Shown here: positions 22,025 through 28,106 of the stretch, piece after piece | Layout: every line of letters starts with the position of its first letter | Position numbering within the stretch: the stretch's first letter is position 1 | NCBI GenBank assembly: GCA_946479075.1 | Contig: CAMLDT010000017.1 | Location: forward strand, 1-28,106 | Length of the DNA: 28,106 nt | Direction: 5' to 3' | From: an uncultured Polaromonas sp. | Lineage (GTDB): Bacteria; Pseudomonadota; Gammaproteobacteria; Burkholderiales; Burkholderiaceae | Notes under the pieces: model-generated | Database searches by the model: none | Seen by the model: the letters and a program-made list of their open reading frames with translations, nothing else | What the model was told of the DNA's origin: nothing | Translations under genes and position numbers: made by a program

Positions 22025-23824
22025 TCAGGCGGGCTGGGGATTGCGCAGGCGGATATGCAACTCGCGCAACTGCTTTTCGTCCACCGGCCCGGGCGCATGC
22101 GTGAGCAGGTCCTGCGCGCGCTGCGTCTTGGGGAAAGCAATCACGTCGCGGATGGACTCGGCGCCGGTCATCATGGTCACGATGCGGTCCAGGCCGAAAG
22201 CCAGGCCTCCGTGCGGTGGCGCGCCGTACTGCAGCGCCTCCAGCAGAAAGCCGAACTTCTCCTGCGCTTCCTCGGGGCCGATTTTCAGCGCGTTGAAGAC
22301 CTTGCTCTGCACGTCGGCGCGGTGAATACGCACCGAGCCGCCGCCGAGTTCCCAGCCGTTGAGCACCATGTCGTAGGCCTTGGCGATGCACTTGCCCGGA
22401 TCGGTGTCCATCCAGTCCTCGTGCCCGTCCTTGGGCGCGGTGAACGGGTGGTGCACGGCGCTCCAGCGGTTGTTCTCTTCGTCGTGCTCGAACATCGGGA
22501 AATCAACCACCCACAGCGGCTTCCAGCCTTTGGTGAAGAGGCCGGTTTTTTTGCCGAAATCACTGTGGCCGACCTTCAGGCGCAAGGCACCGATGCTGTC
22601 GTTGACGATCCGGGCCTTGTCGGCACCGAAGAAAAGGATATCGCCGTTCTGCGCACCGCAGCGCTTGAGGATTTCGGCCACCGCGGCATCGTGGATGTTC
22701 TTGACGATGGGGCTTTGCAGCCCGTCACGGCCCTTGCTCACATCGTTGACCTTGATCCAGGCCAGGCCCTTGGCGCCGTAGATCTTGACGAACTCGGTGT
22801 AGCCGTCGATCTCGCCGCGGCTCATCTCGGCGCCGCCGGGCACGCGCAGCGCCACCACGCGGCCGCCCGGTGTGGTGGCCGGCGCGCTGAAGACCTTGAA
22901 ATCCACATCGGCCATGACGTCGGTCAGCTCGGTGAACTCCAGGTTCACGCGCAGGTCGGGCTTGTCGGAGCCGAAGCGGTGCATGGCGTCGGCATAGGCC
23001 ATGACCGGGAACTCGCCCAGGTCGGTGGCCAGCACCGTCTTGAAGATGTTGCTGATCATGCCCTGGAACAGGTCACGGATGTCCTGCTCGCCCATGAAGG
23101 AGGTTTCGATATCGATCTGCGTGAATTCGGGCTGGCGGTCGGCGCGCAGGTCTTCGTCGCGGAAGCACTTGGTGATCTGGTAGTAGCGGTCGAAGCCGGC
23201 GACCATCAGCAACTGCTTGAACAGCTGCGGGCTTTGCGGCAGCGCGAAGAACATGCCCTCGTTGACGCGGCTGGGCACCAGGTAGTCGCGCGCGCCTTCC
23301 GGCGTGCTTTTGGTCAGCATTGGCGTTTCGATGTCGATGAAACCGTTGGCGTCGAGGAACTTGCGGGTTTCCATCGCCACGCGGTAACGCAGCATCAGGT
23401 TGTTCTGCATGTAGGGACGGCGCAGGTCCAGCACGCGGTGGGTCAGGCGCGTGGTTTCCGACAGGTTGTCATCGTCGAGCTGGAACGGCGGCGTCACGCT
23501 GGGGTTGAGCACAGTCAGCTCGTGGCACAGGACCTCGATCTTGCCGCTTTTCAGCGCCTCGTTGACGGTGCCCTCGGGGCGCGCCCGCACCAGGCCCTTG
23601 ATCTGCACGCAGAATTCATTGCGCACGCCTTCCGCAGTCTTGAACATGTCGGCACGGTCCGGGTCACACACCACCTGCACATAACCCTCGCGGTCACGCA
23701 GGTCGATGAAGATCACGCCGCCGTGGTCACGCCGGCGGTTGACCCAGCCGCACAGGCTGACGGTCTGGCCCAGCAGGGCTTCGGTCACCAGACCGCAATA
23801 GTGGGAACGCATTTGAGAAGTCAT
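22025..23824 (-). CDS. aspS: Aspartyl-tRNA synthetase AspS
   Basis: AspS charges tRNA with aspartate for translation. The 599-residue product has an N-terminal OB-fold anticodon-binding domain (about 1-105; [20 protein letters not shown]), class II motif 1 ([10 protein letters not shown]) and motif 2 ([18 protein letters not shown]). The bacterial GAD insertion domain (about 290-410) and motif 3 (GLAFGLDRI) follow. The length matches bacterial AspRS. ATG at 23824 is used; MRSHYCG four codons later is a possible start, and neither has a clear ribosome-binding site. It follows the DUF502 gene by 56 bases. Whether it also charges tRNA-Asn cannot be told without knowing if the genome has AsnRS or GatCAB. 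Confidence 0.97.
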   Translation of the reverse strand: MTSQMRSHYCGLVTEALLGQTVSLCGWVNRRRDHGGVIFIDLRDREGYVQVVCDPDRADMFKTAEGVRNEFCVQIKGLVRARPEGTVNEALKSGKIEVLCHELTVLNPSVTPPFQLDDDNLSETTRLTHRVLDLRRPYMQNNLMLRYRVAMETRKFLDANGFIDIETPMLTKSTPEGARDYLVPSRVNEGMFFALPQSPQLFKQLLMVAGFDRYYQITKCFRDEDLRADRQPEFTQIDIETSFMGEQDIRDLFQGMISNIFKTVLATDLGEFPVMAYADAMHRFGSDKPDLRVNLEFTELTDVMADVDFKVFSAPATTPGGRVVALRVPGGAEMSRGEIDGYTEFVKIYGAKGLAWIKVNDVSKGRDGLQSPIVKNIHDAAVAEILKRCGAQNGDILFFGADKARIVNDSIGALRLKVGHSDFGKKTGLFTKGWKPLWVVDFPMFEHDEENNRWSAVHHPFTAPKDGHEDWMDTDPGKCIAKAYDMVLNGWELGGGSVRIHRADVQSKVFNALKIGPEEAQEKFGFLLEALQYGAPPHGGLAFGLDRIVTMMTGAESIRDVIAFPKTQRAQDLLTHAPGPVDEKQLRELHIRLRNPQPA

Positions 23825-23880
23825 AAGTAGTCGCTTGTTTCGCTGGTACAGGTCAGTGAGGGCTTGCGCGTCTCGGGGAA

Positions 23881-24498
23881 CTAGGGCTTGTAGCTGGCGG
23901 CGCTGCCGGGCACCACCACGCCCATGGAAATCACATAGGTCAGGGCCTCATCAACACTCATCATGAGTTCGATGCAGTCGGATCGCTTGAGCATGACAAA
24001 GTAACCGCCGGTCGGGTTGGGCGTGGTCGGCACATACACGCTCATGTAGTCGCCGGTGAGGTGATTGGCCACATCGCCGCCCGGCATGCCGGTCTGGAAG
24101 GCGATGGTCCACACGCCCTCGCGCGGCCACTGCACCAGCAAGGCCTTGCGAAAGGCATTGCCGTTTTCGGAAAACAGCGTGTCCGACACCTGCTTGACGC
24201 TGGAATAAATCGACCGGACGATGGGAATGCGGCTGAGCAGCGCATCCCACCAGCGCACCAGCTTGCGGCCCAGAAAATTGGACGCGACGGCGCCGATGGA
24301 CAGCACGATGGCCAGTGCCAGCAGCGCGCCCAGGCCGGGAAGATGAAAGCCCAGCAGTTTGTCCGGCTGCCAGTCGCCCGGCAGGATCTGCAGCGTCTGG
24401 TCCAGCGTGCCGATGACCCAGTTCAGCAGCCACACCGTCACGGCCAGCGGCACCAGCACCAGCAGACCGGCCAGCAGCCAGCGGCGCAAGGCGGTCAT
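23881..24498 (-). CDS. DUF502 family inner-membrane protein
   Basis: The 205-residue product has two membrane segments (about 5-27 and 55-77). A conserved soluble region then reads [37 protein letters not shown] and [16 protein letters not shown], the DUF502 signature. Its function is unknown. The start ATG overlaps the fmdB stop codon by one base (TGATG), indicating coupled translation. The order fmdB-DUF502-aspS is familiar in betaproteobacteria. Confidence 0.93.
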   Translation of the reverse strand: MTALRRWLLAGLLVLVPLAVTVWLLNWVIGTLDQTLQILPGDWQPDKLLGFHLPGLGALLALAIVLSIGAVASNFLGRKLVRWWDALLSRIPIVRSIYSSVKQVSDTLFSENGNAFRKALLVQWPREGVWTIAFQTGMPGGDVANHLTGDYMSVYVPTTPNPTGGYFVMLKRSDCIELMMSVDEALTYVISMGVVVPGSAASYKP

Positions 24499-24839
24499 CA
24501 GCCGGCCTTGGGTGTGGTCGCCGGGCTGGCTGGCGCTGCGGGCGCCGGACTGGCAGCGGCTGCCGTGCTGGCGGGCTCGGCCGGCTTGCTCTCACCCGAT
24601 GCCGGCGCAGGGGCATCGGCGCCCCCACTGACAGGGGGAACAGCGGTAGCGCCACCACCGCCGCGGAAATCGGTCACATACCAGCCCGATCCCTTGAGCT
24701 GGAAACCAGCGGCGGTCAGCTGTTTCTTGAAGGCAGGCGCACCGCACTGCGGGCAGTCGGTCAGCGGCGCGTCGGACATTTTTTGCAGAACGTCCTTTTG
24801 ATGCCCGCAGGACTCGCATTTGTAAGCGTAGATTGGCAT
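24498..24839 (-). CDS. FmdB-family zinc-ribbon protein
   Basis: The 113-residue product starts MPIYAYKCESCGHQKD and has a zinc ribbon with C8/C11 and C29/C32, then LTAAGFQLKGSGWYVTDFRG, the FmdB-family layout. The C-terminal 40 residues are a low-complexity Ala/Pro/Ser tail, probably disordered. Members have been annotated as putative regulators, but the role is unproven. It is the first gene of the fmdB-DUF502-aspS run. A structured leader and a TATAAT box lie directly upstream. No Shine-Dalgarno sequence is seen before the ATG. Confidence 0.92.
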   Translation of the reverse strand: MPIYAYKCESCGHQKDVLQKMSDAPLTDCPQCGAPAFKKQLTAAGFQLKGSGWYVTDFRGGGGATAVPPVSGGADAPAPASGESKPAEPASTAAAASPAPAAPASPATTPKAG

Positions 24840-24846
24840 GGTTCTG

Positions 24847-24901
24847 GAAGGTTTTGTCAGGGCTGTCTGCCCCTGCGGAGACCGCAGGATGCAAAACCTT
24901 C
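24847..24901 (-). promoter_or_regulatory. Structured leader upstream of fmdB
   Basis: GAAGGTTTTG (24847-24856) and CAAAACCTTC (24892-24901) form a perfect 10-bp outer stem. Inside are a perfect 7-bp hairpin (CCTGCGG/CCGCAGG, 24872-24888) and a competing one (CAGGGC with GCCCCTG, 24858-24875) that shares bases with it. The 3' arm of the outer stem ends eight bases before the fmdB start codon. It could control fmdB translation or end the upstream symporter transcript; there is no T run after it. Confidence 0.45.
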
Positions 24902-24902
24902 A

Positions 24903-24908
24903 ATTATA
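24903..24908 (-). promoter_or_regulatory. Candidate -10 box TATAAT for the fmdB-DUF502-aspS genes
   Basis: A perfect TATAAT on the minus strand lies 64 bases before the fmdB start in an otherwise GC-rich gap. No good -35 box is found at 17 bases (the region is GC-rich). Transcription would begin near 24896, inside the outer stem of the leader. Confidence 0.45.
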
Positions 24909-24959
24909 GGCGTCGGCACCCGCCCCGGCACGCCGGCGCCCATTCGGCCACGGCGGGCC

Positions 24960-26405
24960 TCAGGCTTCGGTCGTCAGCCGGTGGTGGGCGCCGCGGGTGT
25001 TGTCGATGGTCTGCGGGGTCAGGGAGCCGACCAGCATGCCCAGCGTGGCGGCCAGCACACCGGCGAGCTGCGCCGGGAATTGCTCGCCCAGGGTGCTGAA
25101 CGTGAACAACAGCCAGACCCCGATGCCGCAGACCACGGAAAATACCGCGCCCTGGGTGCTGGCTCTTTTCCAGTAGAGACCAAACACCAGCGGGATGAAA
25201 GCGCCCACCAGCGGCACCTGGTAGGCCCCGGACACCATGTCGTAAATCGAGGTTCCCTGCATGAAAATGGCATAGGCCAGCACCAGCGCACTGAAGACCA
25301 GCACGGTGGTGCGCATCAGCCTGAGTTCGTGCCTGTCGCTCATGCGCGGCTTGAACTGGCGCCAGATGTTTTCAACAAAGGTGACACTGGGCGCCAGCAG
25401 GGTGGCCGACGCCGTGGACTTGATGGCCGACAGCAGGGCACCAAAAAACAGCACCTGCATGATGAAGGGCATCTTCTGGAGCACCAGGGTCGGCAGGATT
25501 TTCTGGGGATCTTCCTTGAGCAGCAGGGCGGTTTGCTCGGGCATGATGATCACCGCGCTGGTCACCAGAAACATGGGCACAAAGGCAAACAGGATGTAGA
25601 AAATCCCGCCCAGCACCGGGCCCTTGGTCGCAGCGCTGACGCTGTTGGCCGACATCACACGCTGGAAGACGTCCTGCTGCGGGATGGAGCCGAACATCAT
25701 GGTGATGGCTGCAGCGAAGAAAAACACCATGTCGTGCAGGCTGGGTTCGGGCCAGAAACGAAACAGGTCCTGGCTGGTGGCCAGCGCAACGACCTTGTCG
25801 GCACCACCGGCAAGGTTGCCGGCAAACACCGCCAGAATCGCCAGGCCCAGCACCAGCACAATCATCTGGATGAAATCGGTCACGGCGACCGACCACATGC
25901 CGCCGAACAGGGTGTAGGCCAGCACCGAAGCCGTTCCTATCAACATGCCGGTGGTCGTGGAAATGACACCACCGGACAGAATGTTGAAAACCAGGCCCAG
26001 CGCCGTGACCTGCGCGGCCACCCAGCCGAGGTAGCTGATCATGATGATGATGGAGCAGATCACCTCGATGGTGCGGCCATACCGCTCGCGGTAATAGTCG
26101 CTGATGGTGAGCAGCGACATCTTGTAGAGCTTGCCGGCGAAAAACAGGCCGACCAGGATCAGGCAGGTGCCGGCGCCGAACGGGTCCTCCACCACGCCGT
26201 TCAATCCGCTCTGGACAAATTTGGCCGGAATGCCCAGAACCGTCTCGGAACCAAACCAGGTGGCGAAGGTGGTGGTGACGATCATCACCAGGGGGAGGTT
26301 GCGCCCCGCAATGGCGTAGTCGGCCGTGTTCTTGACGCGCTTGGCGGCATACAGGCCGATGATGATGGTGATCAGAAGGTAGACGAAAACCAGGGTCAAA
26401 AGCAC
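24960..26405 (-). CDS. Sodium:solute symporter (SSS family)
   Basis: The 481-residue product has about 12-13 membrane helices and the SSS blocks DYAIAGRNLP, TTTFATWFGSETVLGIPAKF, ISDYYRERYGRTIE and GGMWSVAVTDFIQM. The helix 8 segment GALLSAIKSTASATLLAPS corresponds to the sodium-2 site region. The family imports organic acids, proline, pantothenate and similar solutes with sodium; the substrate is not predictable here. The start is GTG at 26405, backed by a strong GAGGAGG ribosome-binding site. It appears to be a single-gene unit between ubiB and fmdB. Confidence 0.92.
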   Translation of the reverse strand: MLLTLVFVYLLITIIIGLYAAKRVKNTADYAIAGRNLPLVMIVTTTFATWFGSETVLGIPAKFVQSGLNGVVEDPFGAGTCLILVGLFFAGKLYKMSLLTISDYYRERYGRTIEVICSIIIMISYLGWVAAQVTALGLVFNILSGGVISTTTGMLIGTASVLAYTLFGGMWSVAVTDFIQMIVLVLGLAILAVFAGNLAGGADKVVALATSQDLFRFWPEPSLHDMVFFFAAAITMMFGSIPQQDVFQRVMSANSVSAATKGPVLGGIFYILFAFVPMFLVTSAVIIMPEQTALLLKEDPQKILPTLVLQKMPFIMQVLFFGALLSAIKSTASATLLAPSVTFVENIWRQFKPRMSDRHELRLMRTTVLVFSALVLAYAIFMQGTSIYDMVSGAYQVPLVGAFIPLVFGLYWKRASTQGAVFSVVCGIGVWLLFTFSTLGEQFPAQLAGVLAATLGMLVGSLTPQTIDNTRGAHHRLTTEA

Positions 26406-26425
26406 AGCGGCCTCCTCAAGAATGC

Positions 26426-26436
26426 GTGATTATCAC
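26426..26436. promoter_or_regulatory. Small palindrome GTGAT-N-ATCAC upstream of symporter gene
   Basis: Two 5-bp arms flank one central base, and on the minus strand the site contains GATAAT, a possible -10 box 24 bases before the symporter start codon. It could be an operator overlapping the promoter. The site is short, so chance is possible. Confidence 0.3.
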
Positions 26437-26497
26437 CACATTTGCGGGGCCGCCCGGACGGGTGTGCCAGGCCAGCCGCAGCGGCCGCGCCGCCTTG

Positions 26498-28051
26498 TCA
26501 GAACAGGCGGATGCGCAGCATCAGCTGCATCGCGAGCAAACCCAATGCAAAACCCAGGCCACCATAAATCAGGCCTTGCAGCAGGCGGTTGGTGCGCTTT
26601 TGCTCATGCAGCAGTTCCTGAAGATCCCGGTGGTTGCCGCCGGACTGGTTCTTCAGGTATTGCTGCAGCAGGCGTGGCAGGCCAGGCAGCAGCTTGGCAT
26701 AGGTCGGCGCCTCGGCCTTGAGCTGCTGCAGTAATTTTTCGGGGCCCACCTGCTCCAGCATCCAGGTTTCCAGGAAAGGTTTGGCGGTGCTCCACAAATC
26801 CAGGTCCGGATCGAGTTCGCGTCCCAGGCCTTCGATGTTGAGCAGGGTTTTTTGCAGCAGCACCAATTGCGGCTGGATTTCCACCTGGAAACGCCGCGAG
26901 GTCTGGAACAGCCGCATCAGCACCATGCCCAGCGAAATCTCCTTGAGCGGACGGTCAAAGTAAGGCTCGCAGCAGGCGCGGATGGCCGACTCCAGCTCAT
27001 CCACGCGCGTGCGCGGCGGCACCCAGCCGGACTCGATGTGCAGCTCCGCCACGCGTTTGTAGTCGCGCCGGAAAAACGCGCTGAAATTCTGCGCCAGGTA
27101 CTCCTTGTCGACTTCCGTCAGGGTGCCGACGATGCCGAAGTCCAGTGAGATGTAGCGCCCGAAGGTCGCGGGCTCCAGGCTGACCTGGATGTTGCCCGGA
27201 TGCATGTCGGCGTGGAAAAACCCGTCGCGAAACACCTGGGTGAAGAAAATCGTGACGCCATCACGCGCCAGCTTCTTCATGTCCACACCGGCATCACGCA
27301 GGCGCTGCATCTGGCTGATCGGCACGCCATTCATGCGTTCCATCACCATCACGTTTGGCATGCAGTAATCCCACACCATCTCCGGGATCAGCACCAGGTT
27401 GAGGTCCTGCATGTTGCGCCTGAGCTGCGCCGCGTTGGCCGCTTCGCGCAGCAGGTCCAGCTCGTCGTGCAGGTATTTGTCAAATTCGCCCACGACTTCG
27501 CGCGGCTTCAGGCGCTTGCCATCGGCCGACAAGCCTTCGACCCAGCCGGCCATCATGTGCATCAGCGCCAGGTCTTTCTCGATGGCCGGCAGCATGTTGG
27601 GGCGCAGCACCTTGACCGCCACCTCACGCCCGCCCGGCAAGGTGGCGAAGTGCACCTGCGCTATCGAGGCGCTGGCCACGGGCTGGCGCTCGAAGGTCTC
27701 GAAGATGGCGCCGACCGGCCGGCCGAAGGCCCGCTCGATGATGGCAATCGCGATGTCCGGATGGAAAGGCGGCACGCGATCCTGAAGCCGGGCCAGTTCA
27801 TTGGCAATGTCCAGTGGCAACAGGTCGCGCCGGGTGGACATGACCTGGCCGAACTTGACAAAAATCGGGCCCAGGCTTTCCAGCGCCTCCCGCAGGCGTG
27901 CGCCCCGCGGCGAACGCAGGTCGCGCCCGACCGACACCACCCGCGTCAGCGTGCGTATCCACGGTTTGCTGAAACTTGAGAGGACCAGTTCGTCCAGCCC
28001 GAAACGCAGAACCGTCCAGACGATAAAAATGCCGCGGAACAGGCGGCTCAC
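26498..28051 (-). CDS. ubiB: UbiB family atypical kinase (ubiquinone synthesis)
   Basis: UbiB is a membrane-bound ABC1/ADCK-type atypical kinase or ATPase required for ubiquinone production. The 517-residue product has the family-specific K-x-G-Q motif (K66-Q69, [15 protein letters not shown]) and the Ala-rich loop [10 protein letters not shown] in place of a glycine-rich loop. The lysine of VAVKVLRP, the catalytic HADMHPGN and SLDFGIVG are also present. Two C-terminal hydrophobic segments (about 489-513) anchor it. GTG at 28051 is supported by GGAGG seven bases upstream and overlaps a possible upstream stop codon (GTGA). Confidence 0.95.
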   Translation of the reverse strand: MSRLFRGIFIVWTVLRFGLDELVLSSFSKPWIRTLTRVVSVGRDLRSPRGARLREALESLGPIFVKFGQVMSTRRDLLPLDIANELARLQDRVPPFHPDIAIAIIERAFGRPVGAIFETFERQPVASASIAQVHFATLPGGREVAVKVLRPNMLPAIEKDLALMHMMAGWVEGLSADGKRLKPREVVGEFDKYLHDELDLLREAANAAQLRRNMQDLNLVLIPEMVWDYCMPNVMVMERMNGVPISQMQRLRDAGVDMKKLARDGVTIFFTQVFRDGFFHADMHPGNIQVSLEPATFGRYISLDFGIVGTLTEVDKEYLAQNFSAFFRRDYKRVAELHIESGWVPPRTRVDELESAIRACCEPYFDRPLKEISLGMVLMRLFQTSRRFQVEIQPQLVLLQKTLLNIEGLGRELDPDLDLWSTAKPFLETWMLEQVGPEKLLQQLKAEAPTYAKLLPGLPRLLQQYLKNQSGGNHRDLQELLHEQKRTNRLLQGLIYGGLGFALGLLAMQLMLRIRLF

Positions 28052-28106
28052 GAGAGAACCTCCGCCCTGCTGGCTGCGGTATTCGCCTTGGGGACGGCCC
28101 GGCGGC
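28048..28106 (-). CDS. Possible 3' end of a gene upstream of ubiB
   Basis: One minus-strand frame is open from the window edge for 18 codons (ending [12 protein letters not shown]) to a TGA that overlaps the ubiB GTG by four bases. In many proteobacteria ubiJ lies just upstream of ubiB, but this fragment is too short to identify. All other claims would be guesswork. Confidence 0.35.
   Translation of the reverse strand, partial: RRAVPKANTAASRAEVLS

Noticed and set aside
21563..23830. A 755-codon open frame on the plus strand
   Set aside because: It lies antisense to aspS and nudB, which have complete family motifs. Long antisense frames are expected in high-GC DNA, and its translation is His/Gln/Val-rich with no domain.
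24783..26429. A 548-codon open frame on the plus strand
   Set aside because: It is antisense to the sodium/solute symporter and fmdB genes; its translation is full of His, Gln and Gly with no fold signature.
1..28106. CRISPR array, insertion sequence, prophage or tRNA/rRNA genes
   Set aside because: No evenly spaced direct repeats, transposase or integrase frames, phage structural genes or cloverleaf sequences were seen. The only holin-like match is the YqjE-type protein at 12245-12610, which has a cellular context.

Overview
The window looks like a chromosomal segment from a high-GC betaproteobacterium of the family Comamonadaceae, with a Polaromonas/Rhodoferax-like flavour. This is inferred from protein character, from the gene order gpsA-secB-grxC-rhodanese / gpmA-ctpA-moeB, and from a short repeat with the core ATAGCTGCTTG...CAAGGGCTGGAGC that is familiar between genes of this family. 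No database search was possible. I see no rRNA, tRNA, CRISPR array, insertion sequence or prophage. Almost every gene is intact, so this is mostly core genome.

Layout. Positions 1-656 hold no convincing gene but are dense in palindromes and repeats. Positions 657-3008 (minus strand) carry a rhodanese-like membrane protein, glutaredoxin 3 (grxC), the export chaperone secB and gpsA, with a clear intrinsic terminator between grxC and secB. Positions 3168-6368 (plus) carry gpmA, a C-terminal processing protease (ctpA type) and a MoeB/ThiF-type sulfur-carrier adenylyltransferase. The last of these overlaps, tail to tail, a large AsmA-like protein (6361-8358, minus). Positions 8688-11209 hold a signalling block: a stand-alone receiver, a LuxR-type response regulator, and a divergent CHASE3 histidine kinase.

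Positions 11485-14387 are a compact set of small envelope/stress proteins: DUF1328, an ElaB/YqjD-like protein, a YqjE-like protein, an unknown membrane protein, two BON lipoproteins and a CsbD protein. Positions 14512-17181 (minus) carry a secreted thermonuclease-like protein, a DUF2784 membrane protein, a DUF429 protein and an EamA transporter.

From 28106 back to 17314 everything is on the minus strand: a possible gene tail, ubiB, a sodium/solute symporter, then fmdB-like, DUF502, aspS, nudB, an MBL-fold exonuclease, an ATP-dependent DNA ligase, folE and a BLUF blue-light sensor. Many junctions in this stretch are overlapping or nearly so. FolE makes dihydroneopterin triphosphate and NudB acts on the same compound, so two early folate steps flank a two-gene DNA repair cassette. 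The BLUF gene is tightly coupled behind folE.

The points most worth a second look are the folE-BLUF pair, the ligase/exonuclease pair without its usual helicase partner nearby, a structured leader in front of fmdB, the terminator inside the grxC-secB interval, and a repeat family with five copies here. One copy appears to lie in frame within gpsA and another supplies the stop codon of the ligase gene.
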